In this document: in pieces, positions 20,690 through 31,040 of the stretch | Layout of the letters: each line of letters starts with the position of its first letter | How positions within the stretch are numbered: position 1 is the first letter of the stretch | DNA from: Cordylochernes scorpioides | Taxonomy: Eukaryota; Arthropoda; Arachnida; Pseudoscorpiones; Chernetidae | Assembly: GCA_030710605.1 (NCBI GenBank) | Contig: CP092882.1 | Location: 2,065,319-2,129,318 of the forward strand | DNA: 64,000 bases | Reading direction: 5' to 3' | The notes under the pieces: generated by a model | Told to the model about the DNA's origin: nothing | Seen by the model: the letters and a program-made list of their open reading frames with translations, nothing else | Databases searched by the model: none | Program-made: the position numbers and the translations under genes

Positions 20690-21440
20690 ATATTAGGTGA
20701 ATATCATAGCAAATATAAACATTACGTCGGGCATGTTGAATGCGAAGTAAACAAACAAAAGCAGGGGGTAGTCGAATTCATTTATCAAATTCGTTACAGA
20801 TGGCGCTATTGTTTGGTGATTAGAAGCCAAGTTTAATGAGCAGACGATGGCGGAGAGAAAAATGGCGCCCAACAATTTCTTGGCAGCCGATTGTTTGCTA
20901 CGATCGTTTGATAACACCCCGCTTGTGATTGGTCGTTAGGATGAGCGCCATCAATTGACGCCATTTTGAATCTAGGCCTTATTTATGGGAATTATTATAG
21001 CATTGTCAGTTTTAGTGCGCCATCTATCGATGGGAATACGTACTATTTTTATTGTGTGTGTGTTAATCTTTGTAGATAATTCAGTCATTTTTTATACCAT
21101 ATCTCTCTCTCTTCCTAGGAAATATACAATGATAAGTAAAATACACATGGCTTATAAAACATTAGGGATAAGTTTCTTTTTAAACATTTAATTCGTATCT
21201 CTAGCTTTCGGACTTGAAAAATCATCTACAGGAGAAAACCAATGGTACAATAAATCACCAATAGGTAACGAGTTATATTCAGATACTATTTTGCATAATA
21301 CTATATGGCTTGTTTATAGAAATTGAAAGGGGAGAGATGGACTTTACACACTTTATTTAAACATAGTTTTAATAAATATTGTGTTATAAGGAAAGGATAG
21401 TTGCAGGTGTTGATATTTGATAGACACGTCAATATTGTAT
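20690..21440. other. Spacer with moderately GC-rich patch
   Basis: 20800-20975 is less AT-rich and contains GATGGCGGAG, ATGGCGCCC and an ATTGG box. A 30-codon frame starts in it. It could be a promoter-like patch or old repeat; I see no supported exon. Confidence 0.35.
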
Positions 21441-21545
21441 GGGTAAGTTTTTATTGACAGAACGTTTCAGTGACCCAGTGCCGCCATTTTTTAAAACCTG
21501 CTAACAATGTCGGTAAGTAAAATATCACCATACAATGTTGTCAAT
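21441..21545. repeat. Penelope-derived remnant
   Basis: Minus strand contains CACTGGGTCACTGAAACGTTC, the same block as at 19860 and 20340, next to short direct repeats of ACAATGT. Confidence 0.4.
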
Positions 21546-21591
21546 TATTATCCTCATCAATAAAGCTTATCATATTGATATTTTTTTCTAT

Positions 21592-21875
21592 ACTATCCCT
21601 AGTACACTTCGTACAGAGACCATGATAATCATGGCTTTTTACTGTAAGTGCACCGCATATCTACAATGTAGAAAGCAGTTTGCATTTACATATGTACCTA
21701 AGCTCTCATTTGGTTACTTGCACTCACTGATGGGGTTGGATTTTAGCAAGAATTGAGAGCTATTGAAGCAAATTTTTATTCAGGAAAAAAAAAAGTGTCC
21801 AATGCGGGATTTGATTCCGGGTCGTCACTGTCGGAAATCGACGGTTTATATCATTCCCCCGCCGATCACAGAATA
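21592..21875 (-). mobile_element. SINE S2, tRNA-derived
   Basis: Read on the minus strand: a tRNA-like head (box A-like TCGGCGGGGGAATGATATAA, box B-like CCGGAATCAAATCCC), a T run, a body with CCAACCCCATCAGTG, and a 3' end with CCATGATTATCATGG and ACTAGGGATA. Other copies: 23523-23650, 37040-37345, 49443-49650, 58082-58385, 60612-60800. Confidence 0.75.
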
Positions 21876-21964
21876 AAACATTATTGAAGATAAAAAAAAA
21901 AAAAAAGACATACAATAAAATTTGCGGAAGAGCGATTGCTCGAAGCATAATATATATTAATAAT

Positions 21965-22075
21965 TAGATAATAAAAGGCATATATTGGATTTAATAAAAT
22001 ATTTATTTTGCCAATATTTCGGCTGGATGAACGCCAACCTTTATCGAGGCATTACATTTTTGTATACACAAAACT
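21965..22075 (+). repeat. GGCATATATTGGATT element fragment
   Basis: Shares AAAAGGCATATATTGGATT and ATGAACGCCAACCTTTATCG with 9057-9140. Confidence 0.5.
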
Positions 22076-22284
22076 CAGCGCCGCATAGTGTTATAATATC
22101 ACAGTTGAAATCAATTAAAATACAGAGTAGGTGGGAGAAATTTGTTCATGAAAAAATTATTATAAAAATTGCAATCAAATATGTAAAACATCTTAAAATA
22201 TTAAAGAAAAAAAAAAGAGTTCTATCTTATATTAAAAAAAAAAAAATTGTCATAAGTACATAAAAATATATATTAATAATTGTA

Positions 22285-22570
22285 TGTATTTCTACTATCC
22301 TCAAAGCTTATGTTCATAGTTCATCTAAAATATCCCATTCCAAGAGTCTAGCATCAGTATCACTATAAGGGAAGAAAAAAAAAAAAACGAAAAATGCAAT
22401 ATAACAGCGTTAGGGTAGATTAAACTGGCGAAACCGCTGGGAGGGTTCACCACTGATGAACCAGGCCTTCGCATTAATATTTCCATTGCAGTAAGGACAG
22501 TGTAGAAATTGTTTAATTTTTGAAAGAGAATCATACGCGTCTATAATAGTTTCGAATTTTGATAACAGAT
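22285..22570 (+). repeat. Family H copy
   Basis: Starts at TTTCTACTATCCTCAAAGC, contains CTGGCGAAACCGCTGGGAGG, TTCACCACTGATGA, then ACCAGG, and ends TTTCGAATTTTGATAACAGATGG. Upstream strand A is degraded (AGCGTTAGGG instead of AGCGGTCTGG), and stem II has one mismatch. Confidence 0.75.
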
Positions 22571-23109
22571 GGCACGCTAATGTATCCTTATAAAATAAGT
22601 GTGTATTTAAGGAGGCGTAGATGGCCAGATGGATTCTAAAAACAAACCAACTGATTCTTATTGATTTTTCTCCCCTAACAGGGTTATCAAACGTTGAAAT
22701 TCAATTAACTCTCCTCTAATTGACGTAAATTGGACTAATTTGACCGTTCCTGTGAGTTCTAATTAGTAAAAATAAACTGGTAATTAGCTCTTGAGGAATT
22801 TATAAAATGGTTAGTTTTAAAATATTCTATTGAATTTGATGGAAGGCTATTTATTTTTAATTATGGCACTTTGCTTTTTTGCTCTTTTACTTTTTTTTTA
22901 TCCCATGAAATATGGTGATTTTTGAAGTCAGTAATGGTTTGCATGATAGGTTTAGAACAAAACGATATTTCAGAAGAATATGTGGAAACTGTGGAAGAAA
23001 AATACTTGTCAACTGTATTTGAAAGAAGCAATGCTTGAAGAGTACTTTCAAGGAAACAAAGTATTAGATACATTTTTTATATCTCTCTCCTTTTTAAAAA
23101 GTTGAACTA
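22571..23109. other. Spacer, no gene
   Basis: No coding or repeat signature recognised; short frames only. Confidence 0.4.
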
Positions 23110-23360
23110 TATCACAAGATTAAGAAAAAGGCATCTCCTTATCGCGCAACTGAAAGTTGCTGATGGCTTGCGCCATCTATCGGAATAAATATCAACTATT
23201 CTCGTTGATTTTTAATTATTCCAGAATTGGCCAAATACCCATTCTGGAATAATTAAAAATCAACGAGAATAGTTGATATTTATTCCGATAGATGGCGCAA
23301 GCCATCAGCAAATTTTGCAGTTGCACGATAAGGAGATGCCTTTTTCTTAATTTATGCACC
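23110..23360. mobile_element. MITE family B, full palindrome
   Basis: Near-perfect inverted repeat: AGAAAAAGGCATCTCCTTAT ... CCAGAATTGG at the centre ... back to ATAAGGAGATGCCTTTTTCT. Each arm carries GATGGCTTGCGCCATC and ATTCCGATAGATGG-type sequence. Arms about 115 bp. No coding capacity. The transcript would be one long hairpin. Confidence 0.85.
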
Positions 23361-23522
23361 TTATCCCAGTACAATATTACATTTTTACTATTTTTTTCAC
23401 AATTTCACAAGAGGTGAAAAACGGAAGTTTTCAATCATTGTTTTGTTCGAATACTGTCTCTATTAGAAATTTATCAATACGGCCTGAAATATCACCATCA
23501 TCATCATTTTTTTTTTGCTTAT

Positions 23523-23650
23523 CCCTAGTACAAGGGTACAGGCCATGATAATCATGGTAGGTAGAAGTAGACAACTGCTTTTACTGTAAGTGCTTCACAT
23601 GTCTACACATGTGAAAAGCAGTTCGACTTTGCACTTACAAATGTGCCAGA
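23523..23650 (-). mobile_element. SINE S2 3' fragment
   Basis: Contains the palindromic CCATGATAATCATGG and the ACAAATGTGCCAGAGC part; the tRNA head is missing. Confidence 0.65.
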
Positions 23651-23764
23651 GCATCATAAAAAAAGTTGAATGTGATATGTAAACATGTCGCCTAAATGAC
23701 AACTTTGTATATTTGCGAAAGAACATTGTGCTTGCTACATTATATAAACTATTTAGGGTATATA

Positions 23765-23978
23765 TAAAATCATGGACAAAACTTAAGGAAGTGAAAAGTT
23801 TTTGATGTTGTCGGTCGTCTGTTTTTTGAAGGAGACAGAGGCAAATTTGTTTACACTTGGTTATCTCGTGTGTATTCAATAAAGGTCACTGTAATATCTT
23901 CAGAGTCATTGTCTGAATTACAATATACAATATACATGCTAAAAGGTACAACTTCCTTAAGTTTTGTCCATGAGTGTA
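23765..23978. mobile_element. MITE family A copy
   Basis: Left ATCATGGACAAAACTTAAGG, right TTAAGTTTTGTCCATGAGTG, with the usual interior and a short T run. Confidence 0.82.
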
Positions 23979-24049
23979 TTTCTACTGTGTACTAGAAGCA
24001 TATGTTCTTTTTTCTCTTAAAAAAAGTCATTTACTCTATTCAATAGCAA

Positions 24050-24205
24050 ATACGGGGTATATAAGAAATTCAGTCTAAAACCATTGTAAATCGGCTTGGA
24101 GATTAAACTGGCGAAACCGCTGGGAGGTTTCACCACTGATGAGTCACGCTTACCCTCTTTCAATTTTTATGTATTGTAGTATAAGGGCTGTATAGAAATA
24201 GGTTA
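24050..24205 (+). repeat. Family H copy, degraded
   Basis: CTGGCGAAACCGCTGGGAGG, then TTTCACCACTGATGAGTCAC: the CTGATGA block is intact but the stem II partner (GTCAC) no longer pairs with CTGGC. Confidence 0.65.
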
Positions 24206-24404
24206 TATAGATTTAAAAGAGAGAAAATTAGTTCTAAAATAATATATTTCAAAGTTTCAGGACATGATCTAGCTGGTATTTACAGTACTAGAGCCCACGT
24301 AGATTCAATGTCATAACTTCATCAACAGTATAACAACTTAAGTTAGATTGTGGAATAATTGCAATGGAGATTTAAAAGGTAAACACCGATAAAATTAATT
24401 GCAA

Positions 24405-24485
24405 AAAGTTTCTTTATTAAATAAAATAAAACGGCAAGCTTTCAAGCGTTAGCTCATCATCAGACCCTTTACTGATTAAACATCA
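24405..24485 (-). ncRNA. Hammerhead-like Penelope motif
   Basis: Minus strand reads GGGTCTGATGATGAGCTAAC, then GCTTGAAAGCTTGCCG. It has CTGATGA, a short AGC/GCT stem II, GAAA and self-complementary AGCT, but extra bases next to the core. The same arrangement occurs at 60100-60165. Activity uncertain. Confidence 0.5.
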
Positions 24486-24805
24486 GAGAATTCAAGAAAA
24501 GAAAAACTAAGTAAAGAAATGTGAAAATAAATTTATATCTTCAATATTGATTATATCTGTTTTAATTCGTTTTTTTTATGTTTAATTTTAGGATTGAAGA
24601 AAAGAGCTTTTTTTATCTCACAGAAAGCTTGGAGAATTTAGGGAAGAGAATTGTTGGAAAAGTCTTCGTATGTTGAAAATATGTTGTAAATATTGTTGCA
24701 CCAGGTCTGGTAGATTCTTCAACCTTGATTCTCTCTCAGACCTATCAGAACGTGTTTCAACCATCTCCTACAAGGTTAGATAAGTGAATAATGAGACAAC
24801 TCTAT

Positions 24806-25170
24806 TGTAGCGTAGAAGTCTTGGAATATCTGAAGATGTATTTATTGATGACGTCACCAGTCGACAACAACCCAACTATCTACAGCTAGAGTATATCGAA
24901 CAAACAAGCTAGGTAACTAAATGATGGTTTTATAAATATAAAGTAATAAATTTGTTTCCAAATATTGTCACTGAATAATTATTTTAAATATTATTCTGTT
25001 GTTTATCATCATAAATATTTTCATAGTCAAACCCCTTACCATGCTTGTAAATTACCACTTGAAAAATCCTTTTTGACACATTTTGCAATATATAAGTTTA
25101 ATTAATTAATAAATTATTTTTAATTAAGCTTTTGGAATACTTGTCTTCTCTACCGTGACAATATTTTCAT
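24806..25170 (+). repeat. LTR-like repeat with CRE palindrome
   Basis: The first ~190 bp match the minus-strand repeat at 36623-36822 closely: TGTAGCGTAGAA at the start, TGACGTCA palindrome, CCCAACTATCTACAGCTAGA, then AT-rich. The TG start and the CA end of the other copy suggest solo LTRs. The CRE-like TGACGTCA would be a candidate promoter element. Confidence 0.55.
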
Positions 25171-25239
25171 TGAATAATTAAATTAAATAATATAAATGAT
25201 CTCTTCGATACACAATATTTTTTATTTTTTGAAGATTAT

Positions 25240-25400
25240 TTGTTGGTTGGAAGCTGGTTTGGAGAAAACACATCAACCATTGATTTATTCAATTCTCGAC
25301 GTTTTACTGACTTCAGTGGAATGAAAAGGAGAGTAACACCGAGAAACTGAAACGTTGAGAATTGAAGAAATTATTGGTTTATTTAGTTATGTTTTTCCCA
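25240..25400. repeat. Penelope-like remnant
   Basis: GACGTTTTACTGACTTCAGTGG...GAGAAACTGAAACGTTGAG, a mutated pair of the CGACGTTTCGGTGAC-type motif. No intact core. Confidence 0.35.
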
Positions 25401-25439
25401 AACTATATTTTTAGGTAGCACTCCAAAAAGAACTAATTA

Positions 25440-26165
25440 GTAACATAAGGTAATAAGACCAAATCCAAATAAATAAATAGTGTGTGATGTTTCGGTAACA
25501 ACGTTGTTCACCTGATCCCATTACAATTTCACATTAGTATATTTTTTCAAATTTACTATAAAATTCATCAGTTGTATTTTGAAATACTGTGACAACATTA
25601 AACATTGATGTGAGAAATAACTCTGTCCCAGTATTTATACTACAGAGTTTCCAGACACTTCTTGGACGGTTCAATGTCACTGTTGAATCTACCAAGAAAC
25701 AAACAAGGAACGGATTATTGATTATAAACACAAGGTAATAAGACCAAATCCAAATAAATAGTGTGTGATGTTTCGCTAACAACAGTTACTGAAAATTCAC
25801 ACATTATTTATTTATTTAGATTTGGTCTTATTACCTTGTGTTTATAATCTATAATCCAAATTGTGCCTTATCATAATTAGTAACATAAGTAACAACTAGG
25901 AGTGTATCCATAGATCACCAACTACCCAGGCTGTCCTGTGGTCTTGGTAGCCTTAGTGAACCACTTCACCAAGTGGCCGGTTTGTTTCTTGGTAGATTCA
26001 ACAGTGTTATTGAATGAGGACAGTCCAAGAAGTGAAACCGTCTGGAATCGCTGTAGTTGGAATGCTGAGTTATTTCTCACATCAAAGTTTAAAGAGTTGT
26101 CACAGTGTTTCAAAATACAAATGATAATTTTTATAGTACATTTGAAAAATATACTAAAGTGAATT
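25440..26165. repeat. Inverted repeat with diverged arms
   Basis: The arm at ~25535-25715 and the arm at ~25975-26160 are inverted versions of each other; both decode the pattern VCFLVDSTV...LN...RS, then ELFLTS. The block AAGGTAATAAGACCAAATCC recurs near both edges. I do not recognise the encoded sequence. Confidence 0.6.
25921..25990 (+). pseudogene. Possible gypsy integrase remnant
   Basis: Encodes VVLVALVNHFTKWPVCFLVD, resembling the DHFTKWP stretch of the gypsy integrase core. Only ~20 residues are available, so this could be chance. Confidence 0.35.
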
Positions 26166-26184
26166 TGTACTAGAGTCGAGTGGA

Positions 26185-26330
26185 TAAATTAAGAAAAAAG
26201 GCATCTCCTGGTCGTGCAATTTCTGGATAATTTTTAAAAATCAACGTTTAGTTGATATTTATTCCGACAGATGGCGCAAGCCATCTTCAACTTTTAGTTA
26301 CACAATCAGATGCCTTTTTTTTTTCTTTAA
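26185..26330. mobile_element. MITE family B, shortened
   Basis: AGAAAAAAGGCATCTCCTGG at the left, GATGGCGCAAGCCATC and AGATGCCTTTTTT at the right; most of the left arm is deleted. Confidence 0.7.
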
Positions 26331-26918
26331 ATATAAAATTTAAATTTTTGAATTAAAAATATATGAAAAAAATATTTAATTGCATTAATAAAAAATAGGT
26401 GCATTGACTATGATTTCAATGCTATGTAAATATGTACCCTAACTTCGCGAGTCCCCAACTGGGAAACCAAGATTTCGAGGCGACAGCTAAGGTCAGCAGC
26501 GACAAATGAAGGGAAGAAGAAATTAAGCAAATTTCTGCAGACGCGCGCAATGACGCGGAAACAAATTTATATAACCGAGTTGTAGCCTCGAACCAGAGCG
26601 TAAAAAAGCAATTAAGACCAGGCGATCAACCCGTGTTTTCATACCCCACATTCCTGGGGTCATCCCGGGCAATTCTCCGATGGCGGAGGACACAGCGACG
26701 TATGCAAATACGTCTTACACGTGTTTATTATCCCATAAATTTTAACTCTGTTATATATATATATCAAATTTTAAGGTGAAAACAACATCAGGCTTATCTC
26801 CACAAAAATCGTTTAACAATTAGTTCTTCTTTAGTTTAGCTCATTTGTTTAAAATAGACTATTTTTACATATATCCTTAACTTTTAAAAACTTATTTTAT
26901 TTAGAGTTATACTTGGAA
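26331..26918. other. Spacer, no gene
   Basis: 26440-26720 is less AT-rich (CCTGGGGTCATCCCGGG, GATGGCGGAGG) but has no open frame of note. Confidence 0.4.
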
Positions 26919-27561
26919 TACACTCATACAGATAAAATTAAGGAAAGGTCTTTGATGTCGCCGGTCGTCTGTATTTTTGAAGGAGACAGGTTGTTCACAC
27001 TTGGTTTTCTCGTGTGTCTTCAATAAAGGTCACTGTAATATCTTTCAGAGTTATTGTCTGAATCCCGATATACATGCTGAAAGGCACAACTTCCTTAAGT
27101 TTTGTCCTTGAGTGAGTGTATCTTTCAGAGTTATTGTCTGAATCCCGATATACATGCTAAAAGGTACAACTTCCTTAAGTTTTGTCCATGAGTGTATCTT
27201 TCAGAGTTATTGTCTGAATCCCGATATACATGCTAAAAGGTACAACTTCCTTAAGTTTTGTCCATTAGTGTATCTTTCAAAGTTATTGTCTGAATCCCGA
27301 TATACATGGTAAAAGGTACAACTTCCTTAAGTTTTGTCCATGAGTAATCTTTCAGAGTTATTGTCTGAATCCCGATATACATGGTAAAAGGTACAACTTC
27401 CTTAAGTTTTGTCCATGAATGTATCTTTCAGAGTTATTATCTGAATCCCGATATACATGCTAAAAGGTACAACTCCCTTAAGTTTTGTCCATGAGTGTAT
27501 CTTTCAGAGTTAGTGTCTGAATACCGATATACATGCTAAAAGGTACAACTTCCTTAAGTTT
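26919..27561. mobile_element. MITE A with 7-unit tandem array, 3' end lost
   Basis: The left terminus and interior resemble other A copies; then seven ~76-bp terminal units follow (CTTAAGTTTTGTCC blocks at ~27091, 27171, 27247, 27323, 27398, 27474, 27550). One spacing is 80 bp because of an extra GAGT. The final terminus breaks off after TTAAGTTT. Confidence 0.88.
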
Positions 27562-27834
27562 ATATGCCAAAGATGAAGCCATGTTTTATGTTATGGTCAA
27601 TATAGATATGAATCATAATTTTACTGAATACATTGTTGAAAACATTGAAAGGTCAACAGTAGTTGTAACAGTTCCTGCCGAATAAGGTTGACCCCTGTTG
27701 TCGTGTCCTTTAAACTGAAAATCCGACATTGAATATTCAGTAAACATGTAAAAAACTATTTTACATATTTCAACATTTTCTTCTCCTTAAACACTAATAC
27801 CAAGATAGTTTGAGTCAAAAGGCGATCCAATGAA
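27562..27834. other. Spacer, no gene
   Basis: No feature recognised. Confidence 0.4.
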
Positions 27835-27930
27835 TATATTTATATAAAAAGGCGAAAGACAATTTTTTATCGAAATATCTGATGTGTTTTTCTTTCACAT
27901 ATCCAGGTATACGCCTTTTTTATATAAACT
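27835..27930 (+). repeat. Penelope-like terminal fragment
   Basis: Inverted ends ATATAAAAAGGCG and CGCCTTTTTTATATAA, with TTATCGAAATATCTGATG inside; resembles 8380-8470 and 63020-63110. Confidence 0.45.
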
Positions 27931-27954
27931 TATATTATGATGCATAGCGCGCCA

Positions 27955-28110
27955 TGGTATGGTACATTAAACTGGCGAAACCGCTGGGAGGGTTCACCAC
28001 TGATGAGCCAGGCCCTCCCTTTAATTTTTCCATTTCAGTAAGGGCAGTAGAAATTGTTTAATTTTTAAAAGAATCATACGCGTCTCTAATAGTTTCGAAT
28101 ATTCATAAAC
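27955..28110 (+). repeat. Family H copy
   Basis: Strand C (CTGGCGAAACCGCT) and strand B (ACCACTGATGAGCCAG) are intact, stem II pairs perfectly, and the GGGAGGG/CCCTCCC hairpin is present. Strand A reads CATGGTATGGTACATT: stem I (TGGT) and a GTA cleavage triplet are kept, stem III partly lost. Confidence 0.75.
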
Positions 28111-28364
28111 TTATATCAAGAGTTATAGCAGAAAAGGTAGAGACATCAAATATATAAGAAGAATGAACACACAGAAAGAAACACAGAGCGTTAGATGGAG
28201 TTGAACAAAACTTTCGTTCAGGTACATCCTCGCCATTCCACATGTTGGCACACACCAAAATTGCATACTGTGTCATGTTACAAGCCACTGTTGTGTCCAC
28301 AACTCCACTATTGAGTCTTAGCACCACTTCACTTATTACAAAAAAGCATAAAATACCGCAACTC

Positions 28365-28465
28365 TTTAAAGGAAGCTTTCAGGTAAGCCCTTCTTTAGCT
28401 AACAAAAACGTTTTAGTTATACGTTTTAGTTGGCTGAAAAAGGGGCTTGCCCGAAAGCTTCCTTT
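28365..28465. repeat. Inverted pair of Penelope hammerhead-like ends
   Basis: GGAAGCTTTCAGGTAAGCCC at the left mirrors GGGGCTTGCCCGAAAGCTTCC at the right. The right arm reads GGCTGAAAAAGGGGCTTGCC then CGAAAGCTTCC: one base away from CUGAAGA in the core, stem II GGGC/GCCC. Confidence 0.6.
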
Positions 28466-28552
28466 AAGTAAGTAAATAAAAAGAGTTGTGATGTCTTATC
28501 CCTTTTTTGTTATTGGTTGAAATTCGCAATTCTGTGATAATGGATACCACTG

Positions 28553-28883
28553 TAGTACCACTGTACCGTAGTACCAAGGCCAACAACCTGTAGTACTCCT
28601 CCTGACAACAGCCCCGTCACGCCGGACAACCAGCTAAAACGGGCCAGCTTCTCCACTGTAGTACCGTAGTACCACTGTACCGTAGTACCAAGGCCAACAA
28701 CCTGTAGTACTCCTCCTGACAACAGCCCCGTCACGCCGGACAACCAGCTAAAACGGGCCAGCTTCTCCACTGTAGTACCGTAGTACCACTGTACCGTAGT
28801 ACCAAGGCCAACAACCTGTAGTACTCCTCCTGGCAACAGCCCCGTCACGCCGGACAACCAGCTAAAACGGGCCAGCTTCTCCA
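28553..28883. repeat. 114-bp minisatellite, 2.9 copies
   Basis: GC-richer unit containing GTAGTACCACTGTACC, GGCCAACAACCTGTAGTACT and AACGGGCCAGCTTCT, repeated exactly every 114 bp with very few differences. Because 114 is divisible by three, the minus strand stays open with a 38-residue repeated peptide. No start context or neighbouring exon supports translation. Confidence 0.85.
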
Positions 28884-28984
28884 CTGGAGCGTTGGTGCAG
28901 AACGTTTCTGTTATCTACCGGTCATCCTTTCCCCTATATCTACTTTTGTCTGTTCTACACACTGCTGCGTATTTAGCTACATAG

Positions 28985-30065
28985 ATGCATATTTGCATAT
29001 TCACACATACCTACATAGCTGCATATTCAATATATATATGCATATTCACATCACTTCTTCACCCATACATCTACTTTTGTCTATTGTACTACCTACACAG
29101 TGCGCTACATATTTGCATATACACTCACCTATATATCTACAGTTCCACATACCTACATATTCATCTACATAACTGCATATTTACACATACATATCTGCAT
29201 ATTTACCTACATATTTGTATATTAAATATACTTACATATCTGCATATCCACATCACTTCTTTCCCCCCTACATCTACCTCGGTCTATTAGACTACCTACA
29301 CAGTGTGCTGCATATTCGCCTACATATTTACCTACACACATAGCTGCATACCATATACCTACATATCTACCTACCCACATACCTATCTATATATTTCCCT
29401 ATTTATTTCCACACGTCTCTATATATACAATTACATAATATCTACCTAACTACATATTTGCTAGTAACTATATATTCACGTACTTATATTTGCATATAAA
29501 TACCCATAGCAGCTACTTATACATAAAGCGCCGTCAACAAGATATCAGCGGATTGTAGCATGAATATTTCCAAACATCACAACTTTTTTTACTCAATACG
29601 ACGGAAGCTTTCGAGATAGTCTTTCTTCAGCTTGGACAAATAGAAAAGTAGTACTACAAATGTGGTGACTAGGAGATAACTCTGACCCTATTTCTTATCT
29701 AAGAGAGAGATGAAAATAGAATCGATTAAAAACGACAATGAAATGGCGTAAACATCGTCTCAAGGAGATTCCAACAGCAGGAAAGTTTATCTTTCTTTCC
29801 GCTCGTTTATCACAGATATAGGAAAGTTACAAGAAACTTTAGAGTTTCACCAATATGCAGATATGTAACTATATTTAATATGCAAATATGTAGGTAAATA
29901 TGCAGATATGTATGTGTAAATATGCAGTTATGTAGATAAATATGTAGGTATGTGGAACTGTAGATATATAGGTGTGTGGATATGCAAATATGTAGCGCAC
30001 TGTGTAGGTAGTATAATAGACAAAAGTAGATGTATGGGTAAAGAAGTGATGTGGATATGCATATA
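28985..30065. repeat. Large inverted repeat of GCATATTTACCTACATA type
   Basis: The segment at ~29020-29240 (ending in TATCTGCATATTTACCTACA) is mirrored at ~29855-30080, including the unique phrases TACATCTACTTTTGTCTATT and TACAGTTCCACATACC. The arms enclose ~615 bp containing further loosely repeated TACATATCTACC sequence. A transcript would fold back. Confidence 0.7.
29590..29640 (-). repeat. Hammerhead-like remnant between the arms
   Basis: Minus strand: CCAAGCTGAAGAAAGACTAT then CTCGAAAGCTTCCG. CTGAAGA, GAAA and AGCT are present; stem II (AGA/TCT) is weak. Penelope-type. Confidence 0.5.
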
Positions 30066-30335
30066 TATTGAATATGCAGCTATGTAGGTAAATATGCAGC
30101 TATGTAGGTAAATATGCAGCTATGTAGGTAAATATGCAGCTATATAGGTAAATATGCAGCTATGTAGGGATATATGCAGCTATTTAGGTAAATATGCAGC
30201 TATGTAGGTAAATATGCAGCTATATAGGTAAATATGCAGCTATGTAGGTAAATATGCAGCTATGTAGGTAAATATGCAGCTATGTAGGTAAATATGCAGC
30301 TATGTAGGTAAACATGCAGCTATGTAGGTATGTGT
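30066..30335. repeat. 20-bp minisatellite, ~13 copies
   Basis: TATGTAGGTAAATATGCAGC repeated head to tail with a few single-base variants. It extends one arm of the flanking inverted repeat, so it grew after the inversion. Confidence 0.9.
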
Positions 30336-30597
30336 GGATATGCAAACTTTGTTTTTTAATATCAATCACATAGTGTTGGAGATTTCTATCTTAAAATCTC
30401 TTGGACTGCCAAGGAAACCAATAAGAAAGGAAAACATTTAAACACGAATGTTTTTTTTTTACAAGAGGAGGAATAGCCAGACAACATTTCGATAAAGGAA
30501 ACAAAGCTAACGGTGACGTGATTCTTTATTAAAGTTTCTTTTAAACATAAAACAAACTTCTACCGTCCTTACTGCGATGATAAAATATTGGGAGGGC

Positions 30598-30657
30598 TTG
30601 GCTCATCAGTGGTGAACCCCGCCAGCGGTTTCGCCAATTTTAATCTACCAGACCGCT
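30598..30657 (-). ncRNA. Re-ordered hammerhead core, covaried stem II
   Basis: Minus strand, 5' to 3': AGCGGT (stem III), C (cleavage site), TGGT (stem I), linker, TTGGC (stem II), GAA, ACCGCT (stem III), linker, ACCA (stem I), CTGATGA, GCCAA (stem II). All pairs are Watson-Crick. Stem II uses TTGGC/GCCAA where most copies have CTGGC/GCCAG. The strand order is A-C-B, so the helices form a pseudoknot. Confidence 0.6.
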
Positions 30658-30799
30658 TCTTTAGAGTTCTAATACTGTATTGGATCATTCTGCTTTTATA
30701 TGCTGCACTGAAGGGTGGAATCTTAGTTTTTTAAGATTCCACCCTACAGTCTAGCATATATAAGCAGAATGATCCAATACAGTATTAGAACTCTAAAGA

Positions 30800-30858
30800 A
30801 GCGGTCTGTTAGATTAAATTGGCGAAACTGCTGGGGGGGTTCTCCACTGATGAGCTAA
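30800..30858 (+). ncRNA. Re-ordered hammerhead core, partly damaged
   Basis: AGCGGT, C, TGTT, linker, TTGGC, GAA, ACTGCT, linker, TCCA, CTGATGA, GCTAA. Stem III keeps six pairs with one G-U; stem II keeps five with one G-U; stem I has only two good pairs. The outer hairpin GGGGGGG/CCCTCCC is intact. Confidence 0.5.
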
Positions 30859-31040
30859 GCCCTCCCAATATTTTTATCATCGCAGTAAGGACAGTAGAAG
30901 TTTGTTTTATGTTTAAAAGAAACCTTCTTTCTATAAGTCTTCTATTAATTATATTAATTATGGTATTTAAGAAAATTATATGGAAATAACCTTTCAGGAC
31001 AGTTGAATTATATATAGATATTTTGATTGTGTTTGATTAC

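Larger units (their letters stand above)
30543..30915. repeat. Family H inverted dimer (head to head)
   Basis: A minus-strand copy (~30543-30723) and a plus-strand copy (~30737-30915) meet at a small palindrome with GATTCCACCCT arms. Both carry TATATAAGCAGAAT..., CCAATACAGTATTAGA, AGCGGTCTG, TTGGCGAAAC and ACTGATGAGC. The minus copy has all three helices of the re-ordered hammerhead; the plus copy has a damaged stem I. Confidence 0.85.

Noticed and set aside
20800-20975. Small coding exon in the GC-richer patch
   Set aside because: The 30-codon frame has no splice support or similarity, and GATGGCGC motifs are common in the repeats of this window.
22285-22570. Active re-ordered hammerhead at this H copy
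   Set aside because: Strand A (AGCGTTAGGG) has lost the cleavage triplet and stem III; only strands B and C remain.
23110-23360. microRNA precursor (long perfect hairpin)
   Set aside because: The hairpin is a palindromic MITE present in many copies; arms of >100 bp and multicopy nature do not fit a miRNA gene. It might feed siRNA, but that is not visible.
25921-25990. Intact integrase domain
   Set aside because: Only a HFTKWP-like stretch of about 20 residues; the DDE residues and zinc-binding N terminus are absent.
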